Assembly: GCF_003324165.1 (NCBI RefSeq)
Contig: NW_025407867.1
Span: forward strand, 235,600-299,599
Source of the DNA: Naegleria lovaniensis
Lineage: Eukaryota; Heterolobosea; Eutetramitea; Acrasida; Naegleriidae
Direction: 5' to 3'
DNA length: 64,000 nucleotides
Positions 10,549 to 22,745 of this stretch are shown piece by piece. Position 1 is the first letter of the stretch; each line of letters begins with the position of its first letter. The notes beneath the pieces were generated by a model, which worked only from the letters and a program-made list of their open reading frames with translations, did no database searches and was not told the origin of the DNA. The translations under genes and the position numbers were made by a program.

Positions 10549-12212
10549 ATGGTCCTCTTGAAGAATGTCAAAAACTTTACCAAACATTATGATATCATTG
10601 TCATTGGTGCCGGAGCTGGTTTAGGTAAACTCGGACGACCAGCCACAGAATATGGCTACTCGGTAGCACTTTGCGAAAATGACAAGTTGGGAGGAACATG
10701 TTTGAATCGTGGTTGTATTCCATCGAAAATGTTGATTCATCCGGCTGATGTGGTTCAAACCATTGAATCGGCTCATCGTTTTGAAGTGGATGTGAAAAAG
10801 AAGGAAACGAGTGGTGATTTGGATTACGACATTCGATTCTCGGAATTGGTAGCTCGTGTATCAAAGACCATTGATGATGAAAGCGATTCCATTCTTCCCA
10901 ATGTTGAAAAGAATCAAAAATTGGATTGGTTTGTTGGACAAACAGCGAGATTTATTGGCGAGAGAACCTTACAAGTGGGCTCTCCTGATGATAATGTGGT
11001 CATTACTGCCGATCGAGTATTTGTGGCAGCAGGTGCAAGAGCTGTTGATTTGTCAGATCAAATCGAAGGTCTAGCTTCCACTCCATACATGACCTACAGA
11101 GAAGCTCTCAGAAATCAGCAACGATTTAAGAGATTAATTTGTATTGGAGCTGGATATATTGCCACCGAGTTGTGTCACTTCTTTTCAAGTACTGGAACTC
11201 ACACCACGTTATTTGTGAGATCTAAATTTTTGAAATATGAAGATGAAGAAGTTCAAAAGGAATTTGAACGAGTGTTTGTGAAGAGGAAAAATATTGAAGT
11301 GAAACAGGGAATGAAACCTATCAGAGTGAGATATGAAAATAATGAATTTATTTTGACCTATTTGAACCCTCATTTAGATACTGCACAGGAACAAGAAATT
11401 CGTGCTGATGCTTTGTTAGGTATGTAAATTTTAAAGTGTTGATAGTTTTTACCGTAATAATTGTGATTTTTACCAATTCAATGAACATACACCATTACTT
11501 ACTTTCATGCATTTGAAACCCATGAAACACTCATTGACTTGTTCATGAATCATTCTACCTCATAGTTGCTGCCGGAGTTAAACCTAACACAGATATTTTG
11601 CAATGTGAAAAGGCTGGAATTAAACTCACCAAAGATGGATTCGTAGAGGTCGACAAGTATTTGAGATCTGTTAGTGCACCCAACGTATGGGCCTTGGGTG
11701 ACATTGCAGGAAACTATCTCTTCCGTCACAATGCTAACTTTGAATCCGAATATCTCATGGAAACAGTCATTTCCAAGATGAGTGAACCTTATCCTATCGA
11801 TCACACAGGTATGCCACACGCTGTTTTTGCAAATCCTCAAATTGCTGGTGTTGGCTTAACTGAACAAGAATGTCGCGAAAAAGGTTTGAATTTTGTTTCA
11901 GTCAAGAACAATTATTCAGCCTCAGCCATGGGTATGGCCTTATTGAGCGATGAGGGATTTGTGAAACTCATTGTCGAACGTGGAACTAGAAGAATTCTGG
12001 GATGTCACATTATTGGTCATGAAGCAAGTACTCTTGTACATCAAGTTGGAGTTTTGTTTAGAATTGAAGGAGGAGCCAAACTCGACGACTTGTTGAATTG
12101 CATTTACATTCATCCTGCCTTGAATGAAATTGTTCGAAATGCAGCAAGAAAAGCCAAACAAGCATTATTGAACGCAGGAGATACCATTCCACCTAGTTTA
12201 TATTTCAAGTAA
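10549..12212 (+). CDS. Pyridine nucleotide-disulfide oxidoreductase, mycothione-reductase-like (505 aa)
   Basis: Two exons, 10549-11419 and 11566-12212; a 146-nt intron (GTATGT...CATAG, phase 1) joins ADALL to VAAGVKPNTD. Class I flavoprotein disulfide reductase: FAD motif (IIVIGAGAGLGKLG), redox-active disulfide GGTCLNRGCIPSK, NAD(P)H motif (CIGAGYIATELCHFF), the second FAD motif around WALGDIAGN and a C-terminal dimer interface with the His-Glu pair in HPALNE. The HPAL form and overall layout are closer to mycothione-reductase-like proteins than to classical lipoamide dehydrogenase (HPTxSE). It probably reduces a low-molecular-weight disulfide or lipoamide; the substrate cannot be fixed from sequence. 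No clear N-terminal targeting peptide. Confidence 0.88.
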
Positions 12213-12285
12213 TTGTTTCTACTTGAAAGAACTATTAATACTTTTTTTATTGTTTCTACTTGAAAGAACTATTAATTCTTTTTTT
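12212..12285. repeat. Tandem duplication, 2 x 37 bp, just past a stop codon
   Basis: Two adjacent 37-bp units (12212-12248 and 12249-12285) that begin ATTGTTTCTACTTGAAAG and end in a T-run. They differ by a single base. They lie right after the disulfide reductase stop codon, in what should be its 3' UTR, between two convergent genes. Probably a recent slippage duplication; each unit brings its own T-run. Confidence 0.85.
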
Positions 12286-12364
12286 AATATGAACATATTT
12301 TCAACGATTCATGTTCTTACTTGTGTGCACACACAACAAATCCATTCCTTGTGTTGTGATGGTG

Positions 12365-13930
12365 TTAACTCATTATTTCTCCATGAGTGGAATATTCATA
12401 AAATAAATACTTCAATACTTGGAATGAACAAGTTTGAGTTTCAAAATTCGGTTGCAACATCAACACCAGCATGTACGATTGAATTTTCTCTCCCTCATGA
12501 TATCCTTGAAAGAATTCATGATCTTTGACAAATGTTTGCAGCAACACCTCCTCGTGGCATTCTTCTGTGTTGTTGTTTCTTGTTGTTGATTGTTTGTTTC
12601 GAAGATATTCATTGAACCATTCGGTGACACCTTTCGTGGCTTGTGCATGGGAACAACTGTCTTGAATATGGTCATGGAATGAAAGTGAATACCAATCGTT
12701 TCGTTTGTGTGCAAGTGCCAATAACAATTTGAATATAAAATTTCGAATAAATTTCACATTCAATAAACCGGTGGACCAAAGTCGGTACAAGATTTGTTCT
12801 AATTTTTGATTGAAAAAGGAATCTAGATCGTTTGGAATTGGTCCTTGCATCAACATGTCCAGAGATTGGAAATCGTTTACAAATTCAAGATCAATAAAAG
12901 TCAATGAATACTTGCTGAAACAGGTGACATGTTGACAGATGGCATGTCTTGTTTCTGTTTCAAACGTCAAGTCCAATGAAACATAATCAAATTTTGTGTT
13001 CGAACACATCAATGGTGTCTCCAAAATCACAGGTTCAGCCTTTTCAATCGTACATTCATCCACTGCCTTGACCAGAAATAACTTTTCAATCAAATTCTTC
13101 GAATGGTCCAACATGCCTCCTTCCAAATGCAACACCATGTCAAAAAAAAACTCTTTGTAATTTCCACGTTCGAAAGTTCTCTGTACCCACAACAATGACT
13201 TGATCTCCAAATGGTTGTTGTTGTTTGTTTGGTTCAAGTTGTCATTCTTGTCATTCTTGTCTGTTAAACTCTGGAATGGACGTGTGAACCATTGATCACA
13301 ATTCAAGTTCGTCCAATAATTTTGTTTTCCATTTAAAAAGTTTGGAATCCATGTCAACAAGACATCATTCTTTCTGGGTGATGAAACATGTGGCCATGAC
13401 TTGTAAAATTTGTCTGAAAGAAATTGACTTGCCAAATCTTCTTCCATCGAATTTAACTCCTCTTGGAACTCGTTTTGAAATAATTCCTTTTCGTGTGTTG
13501 TTCTTGGTGTTTCAAAAATGGAAAATTCAAGAAATGAGTTGAACGAAAGATGTTCCAAACCCATTCGAATTTCACGACACGCTTTTAATATGGAAAAGAA
13601 GAGCATGAGAGTGCTTTTAGCTGAATGATTTGGTAATTGTTCTTGTTGTTCTTGAGAGGAAATAATTCTTTCTGGAATTTTCAATTGAAATATTTGAACC
13701 AATACATGAAAATGAAAGACATTCCATCCACTCTCGACATGATCGTTCCATAGTTTGCATACGAGTCGAACATGATGCAAAACATCGTGAAGAGGTAAAA
13801 AACCGCTCATCATGATCCTTTGAAATAAATCGGAACGATGAAAAAGTGAATGGTTCCAATCATCGAGAGGGGTTTCGTGTTCGAGTGGAGAGTGATGATC
13901 TCGTTTTTGCTTTTTCAATGATGGATTCAT
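12365..13930 (-). CDS. F-box-like protein, unknown (about 521 aa)
   Basis: A continuous frame extends from beyond 14100 but the first codons there are not ATG; in-frame ATGs occur at 13981 and 13930 and I use the latter, with low certainty. A segment near the N-terminus (FLPLHDVLHHVRLVCKLWNDHV) looks like an F-box helix pair (x-L-P...VRLVCKxW), common in Naegleria-like proteomes. The rest is a large soluble domain rich in Phe, His and Leu without recognised motifs. If the F-box is real it would link to Skp1 in an SCF ubiquitin ligase, with the unknown body binding substrate. It is convergent with the reductase gene. Confidence 0.6.
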   Translation of the reverse strand: MNPSLKKQKRDHHSPLEHETPLDDWNHSLFHRSDLFQRIMMSGFLPLHDVLHHVRLVCKLWNDHVESGWNVFHFHVLVQIFQLKIPERIISSQEQQEQLPNHSAKSTLMLFFSILKACREIRMGLEHLSFNSFLEFSIFETPRTTHEKELFQNEFQEELNSMEEDLASQFLSDKFYKSWPHVSSPRKNDVLLTWIPNFLNGKQNYWTNLNCDQWFTRPFQSLTDKNDKNDNLNQTNNNNHLEIKSLLWVQRTFERGNYKEFFFDMVLHLEGGMLDHSKNLIEKLFLVKAVDECTIEKAEPVILETPLMCSNTKFDYVSLDLTFETETRHAICQHVTCFSKYSLTFIDLEFVNDFQSLDMLMQGPIPNDLDSFFNQKLEQILYRLWSTGLLNVKFIRNFIFKLLLALAHKRNDWYSLSFHDHIQDSCSHAQATKGVTEWFNEYLRNKQSTTRNNNTEECHEEVLLQTFVKDHEFFQGYHEGEKIQSYMLVLMLQPNFETQTCSFQVLKYLFYEYSTHGEIMS

Positions 13931-14281
13931 GGAAAGGGGTAGGTTGTGAATTTTTTTTTGGTTGACTGCTCTAAATCTCATATCCAACGGGAGGACATGG
14001 ACACAACGGTTCTGACCAGGACAAATATGGTACCACAGCGAACTCTTGAATTCAAACCATGCATGAAGTTGAGAGTGGCCATATGTTGCAACTGTGTATT
14101 TTGGCAATCGTCACCTTGTTTATGATTGGCGGATGTTCAAGATTGGTCAGGATGAAATTGACGAAAGAATGACTAAATCAAAGTTTATCTTTACGGAATC
14201 TACGAATTTAGGAATGGCTTTGTTGCCACTACTACTGCTATGTGATGTAGAATATTGTACATTATTGTCAATTTGATTGCC

Positions 14282-14392
14282 TTAGAGATCCAAAATAGTC
14301 AACTTCTTCAAATATTCATTATTAGCAATAGCTTTGACACCTTCACTACCAATTCCAATGGAAGTGATTTTTGAAATTCCACAAATGTTGAC
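14282..14392 (-). pseudogene. Leucine-rich-repeat gene relic
   Basis: The minus strand encodes about 36 residues, ending in a stop at 14282, that read like the tail of a ribonuclease-inhibitor-type LRR protein: ITSIGIGSEGVKAIANNEYL followed by KKLTILDL. The pattern IGSEGVKAIA...L..LTILDL is the repeat unit of the large LRR families of Naegleria. An in-frame stop lies immediately upstream and there is no start, so this is a fragment. It fills part of the roughly 330-500-base gap between the F-box-like gene and the receptor kinase; nothing else was seen there. Confidence 0.6.
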
Positions 14393-14441
14393 TCAATGTA
14401 TTTCAAAACGTTATGAATTGTTCTATCGAATCACGAATTTT

Positions 14442-17400
14442 TCATTTGTTAAAATAAGGTAACGACAAGATATCTTGAGCATTGGGTCTCGTCACACTTT
14501 CCTTCTCCAACATTTGGAGTACAATATTGGCCAGTTCTTCTGAATAATCATTTTCCAGTATTTTGTTTTTCAATATTTGTTTGGAAACTGAGGGTTCTTT
14601 GGTTAATAATAAGTGACTGATGGAAGTGGCTGTATCTTTGGTCATCATTTGATAAACAGTCACACCCAATGAATACACATCCGTATTTGCATAATATTTG
14701 CTTCCCAATCCAATTTCAGGGCTCATATATAACGGAGTACCTGCATAACTTTGTGCTTCAGATCCTTGATTTCCTTTTGCGAGACCAAAATCAGCTAAAA
14801 CAACACGAATCTGTTGTTTCTTTTCATCAAAACTCTGAATGAAAATATTTGAAGGTTTGATATCTCTGTGAATAATGTTCAATGTTCCATGAACATAGAC
14901 CAATGCAGTACAAATTTGATAAATCACTTGTTTCACAATCTTTTCATTACATTCCACTGCATGACCAGGTGCTAATGTGGTAAATTTGTTCAAGTCTCCT
15001 TTCTCATAATAATCCATATCGAGACACAAAAGTTGATCTTTGGACAAGAAAATATCATTCACTTTCAAAATATTGTCATGTCGAATGTTCATCAATTGAA
15101 TTCCTTCTTTCATGATACTATTCAATTCACTCATCGAAGAAAATTTCATGACTTTGACAGCTTTCGCTTTGTTTCCATATTTTGTATCATTCGCTTTAAA
15201 AACTGAACCAAATGCTCCTTGACCAATCTTCACAATATTTTGATAACGAGAGAATGGATCTATCGCTTGTCCTCGTGCCTCTGCTGATACAGTTCCAGAA
15301 CCATTCTCTGTCATGAGAGGTGTGAATGAGACACTTGCATCGGAAGGAAAGTCTGAAGAGGAAAAATTTGTTTCCAACTCGACACTATTCAATGTAGAAA
15401 TATGAGAAATTCCCTTCTTTCCATTTTCAATATTCACTTCTGAATTCTTGCTGTTTTTTCCTCTTCGTAAAGACAAGTATGATGCAATGACAATCACAAC
15501 AATGACAAGTGCTGAAAGAATGAGACAACCTCCAACACCAACCACCACACCAATAATAATTGCATCAGTATTTTGGCGAAGGGATGTTCTTTCACATAGT
15601 GGTCCTTCAAATCCATTTTGGCATTGACACGAATCCAACGATTTACATTGACCATTTCCAGAACATACTCGAATATCGTTGGCCCAAGTTCCATTGCAAG
15701 ATGGAATTTCACAATTCGATCCGCTCCATCCATTCAAACAAATACATTCTAAAAAGGTTTCATTATCAAGTGTTCTGTTTCCTTCACAAAATGGAATCAT
15801 TTTTCGAACGAGACCAAATGTTTGATCAGCATAATACAGTTCACCATTGTCTCCAGATACGATCGTGGTTGGAAGTCCTGCACAAGTTTGTGTAGATAAC
15901 CGTCCATCTCCATTATAGTTGCATGTCTCTGATCCTGGAATCATTCCTCCAATGGTTACAATTCGTTTAGTTTCTTTGGATACTTTACGAATCAACCCAT
16001 TTCCAGAATCGGAAATCACTAAATCTCCATTCTTTAGAAATACTAACGATTGTGGATTTCTAAGGCTCGCCTCTGTTGCCAATACATCTTCTCCACTGTA
16101 ACCAGAGTACTCGTTACCAGCAATGATAGAAATTTCTCCACTAGTAAAATTTTTCATTTTCACAGTACTTGTTGTTTGTTCTACAAAATACAAGTCACCT
16201 GTGAAAGGCGAAATGGCAGCTCCATTCACGGTTGCTGTAACGTTTGCCAAAAATACAATGCTCTCAGTGGCAGCTACATATTTCGAAATTCTTGTCAGAC
16301 CAAATACTCCTTGGATGAAGAGTATATCTCCATTATCAAAACACATTGGGACTCTTGGATAAACAAGCAAAGATTGAGATGCAAGACCTTCCGTTGGTGG
16401 TGAGCTCGACTTTCTAAATGTTCCTGCGATAATTGAAACCAATCCAGTAGCGGCTACATATTTGTACAGCACGTGGTATTGTCTTGCTGCAATAATGACG
16501 TCTCCATTCGAAAATCCACATGTAGACACCAAACCAGTGACAAGGACGTTCTTCAAAAGACCTTCAATTGCATTCATTCCATTCACATCGATCCTGAAAC
16601 CCGATAAGCGAGAAAGGTATCCGTTCTTGATGTCAACCTTGCTTAACAAATAGGAGTTGTAAAACGAGTCAACTGAATGAATCCAAATGTCTCCTCCACT
16701 TTTAGAGTCTTTGTTTTTAACAAAGGAAATGGAGTTAATGGTATTGAGATATGTAGAAGCAGCTGATTGAGGAGCTTTTGATGACCCATCGTATTGAAAT
16801 CTACCGGCCACTGTTGACAAAATACCATCCACAGATATCTTTCTAATTCGAATTCTGTTACATTGTTAGCTAATCATTTTACTGCCATATAAAAACAACG
16901 TACGTTTGTTCAATAAAATAAATTTCTCCCTGTGCTGTGAGGAATAGACTTGTAGGAGTGCTTTAAATTGACACAAGTTAACTTTTTGAATAAAAAATTC
17001 TATGTAATCATGACATACCTAATCAATGATTCAGTTGCTTTCAATCCATCACCGTTATAACCCGCAAATTCATTTCCATTGCTATCTGGTGCCATTCCAG
17101 CAATAATACGAACTGAACCATCTCGAAGTGACAATGCCCGAATGGTCGAACTTCCATGCACAAAATAAAGAGTGTCATTCTGAACTGCAATACTGCTAAT
17201 TGACAGATCATTCGTTCCATTATAAAGTAAAATTTTTGTTGAATTATTCTCGAAATATTTGAATATGGAATTCGTTCCATATTCAGCAAAATAGAGGATT
17301 GGGCCATCAGTTAAAGCATCAACCACATGAAATGATTTCGTACTTTGTTCGGTGTTTCCTGCAAAGTTGTAAACAATGGTCATGCTTGATGTTGTTGCGT

Positions 17401-18438
17401 TGATTTTAAATATGAATGCTGAATTTGCACAATAGATGAAACCTGTTGTTGAGCTTTGACTTGTCGGAAAAACTAATGTTTGGAGTTAATGTTATTGATA
17501 TTGGAAAACAGTAAATAACTACGCACCTGCAGTAACTTGAGAATAGAAGACAGTAGTAACATTTCCATTACATGAATTCCATACGGAGAAACTAACTTGG
17601 TATTTGTTGCAAGAGCTCCATTACGAGAAGCAGAGCCACCCCCTTTTGTTTCTCAAAATATTATTGATTTCATCATGATGGTCATTAAAATCAATCCATG
17701 AATTTAGAACTTCAATCAAATCAATAACATTAACCACGTACCTGCTACTAATGAAACTATTCCTGTGGTTGCATTGTAATGTTTCACTAAGCCTTTCGTT
17801 GAGTCCGTTACATAAACATCTCCATTCGTCATGGCAAACACTCCGACCGGTGTAGAGAGTTCTTGATTTGAAATTAGAGTGGTAACTATCCGAGTAGAGG
17901 CTGATATCTTTCTTACCCTTCCATTACCCGAATCTATAAAGTGAGATTGATTTTCATCATCATCACGATCACATTTTTTAGTTGTTAATATTGTTGTTAA
18001 AATGATGACCAAAAGATGAACTCATTCAAACTTACCAGCCACATATAAATCTCCATTCGGAGTTAAACTTAAACCTATTGGAGTGTGGAATTGAGTGAGT
18101 AATGCATGCATACCATCTCCATTGAATCCTGCTGTTCCTAAACCAGCATAGACCCTTGAGGTTGAATTTGGATATAAGACACGAATGACATGATGATTGG
18201 TGTCTGCAACAAATAATTCATTCTTTTCATTCATGACTGCAGCACTGGGTTTACTCAATGGGACATATTCACTCAATGCATAATGGTCTGAAATTGTATC
18301 CATGTACATGCTTCCAGCCACAGTCAGGGTGGTATATTGCGGCGTTATGGACACACATGTACCTACATGAAAACAGAGAAGGAAGCAAAATAATAGGACA
18401 AGAAACCATAGAGATGTACAGCTTGTTGGAGTGTTCAT
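14442..18438 (-). CDS. NHL-repeat / EGF / transmembrane receptor protein kinase (about 1211 aa)
   Basis: Six exons: 18438-18036, 17933-17742, 17642-17527, 17472-17019, 16960-16904, 16854-14442. Signal peptide (FLVLLFCFLLCFHVGTCV), NHL-like beta-propeller repeats (DSGNGRVRKIS, VRIIAGM, GYNGDG), two EGF-like modules (CICLNGWSGSNCE; CQCQNGFEGPLCE), a transmembrane helix (about 15490-15560) and a cytoplasmic kinase domain in the last 270 residues: GQGAFGSVF, HRDIKPSN, DFGLAK, and TPLYMSPE for APE. All catalytic residues are present, so it should be an active Ser/Thr-type receptor kinase with an extracellular sensing domain. Exon 3 is 116 nt where its flanking phases demand 117; one A is missing near 17570 in GTAATGG, probably an under-call. 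Confidence 0.85.
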
Positions 18439-18716
18439 GATGAAAGTGTTTTTTTGGACTGCTTGGTTTCTTTTCCCTCGGTCATTGTTTCAATGGAACT
18501 TCGTTGGAGCTGTGTTGTGATTGGTAAGACAGTCCGGTTTGTCGATGACGGTTGAAAGATTTCAAATTGTTTCTCGACTTTTACGGGTTTTCAGCGCCAG
18601 GTCATGACTGAGCAATAGTACGATTTCGTTTCGAATTCTTCACCTTCCACTTCATGATGCCGCGGGTTCATTGCAACGTTTATTTTTTGTCAATCTATGA
18701 ATTGGAAGCGCAATTC

Positions 18717-21700
18717 TCATTGATAAAGACCAAATTTTCTCTTTTGTCCATATTTTCGTTGTCGATTTCCTCCACCGTGATATTGACCTTGTGCATTTCC
18801 GTATTGATTGTAGTGATGATTGCCTGCAGAGGAAGAGGAAGGTTGATCTCTAGATCTATCGCTTGTATTTAGATTTAAATGTGCGTAGAGAGCTTTTTCT
18901 CCTTCATTTTCGCCATCTAAAACCTTTCCAACAAGTTTTTGATTTCTCTGCTCACAGAATTGTTGCAAATTCATGGTTGGGGTCCATGGAACCTTTTGAA
19001 TTTCATTCCGAACTGTGTCACGTTCATAGAATACTGCTTCATTTCGTTTGGCACGTTTCTTTGAAAGATCAGGTCCTGTCGTTCCATGATTGGGTGAATG
19101 GGAAGCGTCTTGGGCGCTGGTACCTCCATCGCTTAATTGTGGAGTACCACCACCTCCAGCAGTGACTGCTGACACAGAAGTAGCAATACTGGCCTGAGAT
19201 TGGGAAGGTTGAAGTGTTGGTGTTGGTGTGTGACTGCCTGTGGAGCCTGCTGCGTTTGGAGTGGGTGTTGAAACTGCGGCCGCCGATGAAAACTCATCGT
19301 CACTACTCTCCTGTAGCTCGTTGGTCGATGATTCTGCTTTCACAGGTTGATGAGGAGCGTTTGGTCGATTGATTTTCTCTGCGTTGGGCAATTGTGAAAT
19401 GAGTTTCATAATGGTTGGGTGAGCGAGGCCAAAGTATTCGGGTCCACTCACGTTTGTGAAAACTCTCTTTCCAGACTCCTCGCTCTTAATCTTGTTAATT
19501 TGTTTCACAATGGCAGTCCAGGCAGCCGTTGCACTTGGTGCCTCAATCACTTCATTGGGATTGTCATCTGAGGTCAATACAAATATTGGCGCCTCGCCAC
19601 CATCTTTGATTTCACACGTGTACAAACATCGCTTATTCGTATCTTTGACACTGGTATAGTACCGAGTGCTCTTGTATCCGACTGGCCAAATGTACTTGTC
19701 GGTATGGAAGGTTGGTCGATCGTATACCACTTTTCCAAGTGCCAATACAGTCAATGCTCCCAATGGAATTGGAAACACAATATTACCATAACGATCTCGT
19801 TGCACTTCTACAACTCTCTTGGCCCTACGTCCTGTATTGTCCGAATCTCCTTGGGCCTTGTCAAAGAAAAATTGAGGCCACAATCGATCCATGACAGCCA
19901 ATCCACTTTCCTTGAAGCCAAGCGATAACAAAAACATTCGTAATTCGCCCCATGCTTTTCTGTACGAGTTCCAACGTTTGGTGTGATCATTCTTGAGCTC
20001 TGGAAATAGTGATTCATCATTCATCTTGCAGTGCTCATAAAATTTGGTAAGCATCTTCTCCAAATCATTCTTATCGAGTTCCGTGAAATTTTCTGGGGAT
20101 TTTCGAAGGACTGAATTCATGAGGGGTGTGATAATTTTCGAGAAGAGAGTTGGATACACTTCTTTAGCGTTTTCAAATGTTAAAATTGACGTTTCATCAG
20201 CGGTGAGTGGGAAGAATCTCGTACTCCTCTCAATGCTGGACGGAGTGTTGTAAATAAAATTATTATGTTTCATGAGAGAATGTTCAGGGTCTTCAGTGCG
20301 TGAAGAGTCCTTCTCAGTGTCTCTTTTCACATTAATTCTCACCAAATGATTATTAATGACATCCACAAATTCATTCACTCGATACTTTAAATTATTTTCT
20401 TCACTTTGAGAGATGGAAACATATGGTTGAAATACCTTGTTCAAATGAAGAACATGTAAATAAACATCTTGGCCATGCTGTAATATGAGATGAGTTGGAG
20501 AGTGGTTATGTGTCTTGTTATAATCCGATTCGTAGACCAGTGTCACTGGTTTCTTGGTGGACAAGTGTCTCATCAGGCAAATGGTTGGCAAAGTGTAGGG
20601 AGTGATTGGTGTGATTCTATGTACAGATTTTGTAGTGTACAAGTGCTCAATGGTTCTTTTGTTTGGATCCGCTCGAACCCATTTCAAGTTGATCACTCCT
20701 GAAGAAATGTTCACATCTTGAATCATGTCAAAGGTAATTCCCTTACATGCCAAAAATACATCATAGTTGGAAGTACCTTCCGAGACATCTCTCATTGGAA
20801 TTCCTTGAACGGCAATGACAACAAGTCCGTACTGTTTTTGCGCTATTTTCTCTCGTAGTATTCTATCAAAACTGTCTCTTTCAATATCCCATATTTTTAC
20901 AGATTCAAATGGAGCTGGATTGATTCTGAATTGTGATGTATGATAATCCAAAGACTGACAAATGAAGGTTGTCTCTTCATCCACATTTTGTAAAAATTCT
21001 TTCAGTTTTGGAATGGGAATTATGATGTCCAAGGTACATGAGAGTTTGTCCAAATCCTCTTCAGAGAACGATGAAAAGAGTTTAAACTGCTGCATTTTGA
21101 GTTGATATTCCATAACATTAAAGGTAGAGGTAGTATCTGGAGTGTGTTGCATAAATTGTCGAACTTCAGATTTAAATTTTTCAAATTGCTTTTCAAAAAC
21201 AATGGCAAGGTTGGATATTAATTGAGTTTTGAGATCTATATATTCTTCTTGTTCCAATGAGCATTTAGTGACATAAATCACTTTAAAAGTAGAATTCACG
21301 TTGTGTTGACTCTTTTCTCTTGCCTTGACATCGCTTTGAGAAAATATTTGTAGAAATATATTATGACAAAATCTTTCAAGCTGTTGAATTGTAGGGAATG
21401 GATATGGAGATGTCTTTTTTTCAATATCCAATGGTGTTCCGTGTAACTGGTCAATACCAGTAGCAAGGTTGCTTGAAATCTGATTCATTTTGAATATACA
21501 GAAAAAAGATCACCGATATTTGTGCAGTGTGATGATGACGTTATTTTCGTTGTGAATCAATGGTGCATATAAATTGACAGGTGGCGTGAGATTGGATAAT
21601 GTAAAAACTTGAAACATACTTCTAGAAAACTTTGTTGCTCCCAATTCCATTCATTCATTACGGCGATTTCACTGCTGTGATGTTGAAGTGCTACACATAT

Positions 21701-22199
21701 TCCGGCCTCCTCAGGAAATATGTCATTGACCATCCGACAATGATCTAAAATAGTTTCAAGTGTAACACTCCATTGTGGCTTTGAATACTTTAATTGCTTT
21801 TTAGCCTTCTTACTTTCTAATCGGGATGAAATCCAATCATCATGTTAAAAAAAAATATAAAATAATAAAAATTTGTTAGTCGATTAATTATTATTATTAT
21901 TATCAAAAATGATTAAATTCATTTTCATGAACAGAACATATTGTTATAGCAATGGTTGTTCAATGATCATGGCAATCAGTAGAGTCAAACGTACCAATGT
22001 ACAAATCAAACTCCTCAATGAACGACTGATTCGGATCAAAAACATGTTCTCCCAAAACCACCAACGTCCGATTATAATACTCTGATGATGCATGTTTTGA
22101 AAAGCCTGATGATGATGACGAATTTATTTTGGTCGGAGTGCTGTTACCAACGTTATGAGAAAATGATGATGATGAAACTGTAGCTTGTGGATTCAACAT
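18717..22199 (-). CDS. FYRN/FYRC (F/Y-rich) domain chromatin-type protein (about 1054 aa)
   Basis: The C-terminal third holds an FYRN motif (LGKVVYDRPTFHTDKYIWPVG) and an FYRC motif (ATAAWTAIVKQINKI...FGLAHPTIMKLI), the pair found in MLL/trithorax methyltransferases and TBRG1-like nuclear proteins; no SET domain is present here. A Ser/Thr/Gln-rich segment and a Gly/Arg/Tyr-rich tail follow. I extend the gene upstream to ATG 22199 (after eight A's): exons 22199-21995, 21816-21620 and 21479-18717, with GTACGT/GTATGT donors and matching phases. The conservative alternative is ATG 21488 (923 aa). A role in chromatin or transcription is inferred from the domain family. Confidence 0.75.
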
Positions 22200-22296
22200 T
22201 TTTTTTTCTGTTAGTGTTTTGTGAACTTGTTATGTTTCAACAACAAATATTGGTAGTACAAGTGAATCTTAAACTCCTTGTTGTTGAATACAGTCA

Positions 22297-22534
22297 TCAC
22301 TTGGAATGGCAAGATTGCACCTGCTTCCATTGCACACAATCGTCTTCAGATCCGTCTTTCGCAATTCCTAATCCTGCTTTCTTAAATCCACTCACCACAA
22401 CTGAATCGGGAACATCCTTTAACGCTTTGGAAGTCCATTCAATAATGAGCTTTTTGGTTATTGAGCAGAATTTTGTCTGCTTGCCTTGTTCAATTCTCTC
22501 AGTTTGTTGGTCATACCATTCAGCTTGCATTTGA
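22297..22534 (-). pseudogene. pogo/Tigger-type (DDE_1) transposase C-terminal relic
   Basis: The encoded segment IIEWTSKALKDVPDSVVVSG then FKKAGLGIAKDGSEDDC matches the family-typical end of pogo-like DDE transposases, where a Trp helix precedes I-x-x-S-F-K-K-x-G-I and D-G-T/S-E-D-D. No DDE catalytic core or DNA-binding domain is seen upstream; short coding-like stretches in two frames extend to about 22720, possibly separated by an intron (GTAAAA...AACAG). It sits between the FYR gene and a stem-loop cluster. Most likely a dead copy. Confidence 0.6.
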
Positions 22535-22745
22535 AAGATCTGTTCATTGAAAGGTCATCACAGGGAATGGCACATGAGAAAATGGAACCAACAAGTTGAA
22601 ACTTGAGATTTTTTACCTCTTCATTGGGTCCATCTTTCAATTTCCACCATGGTTTGATCGTCTTCCAATAATTTCTGAATGATATCCAATAATGGTTGAC
22701 TGCTGCTACTCATTGTTTATGCAATTTTTAACCTTGCTTAAACAA

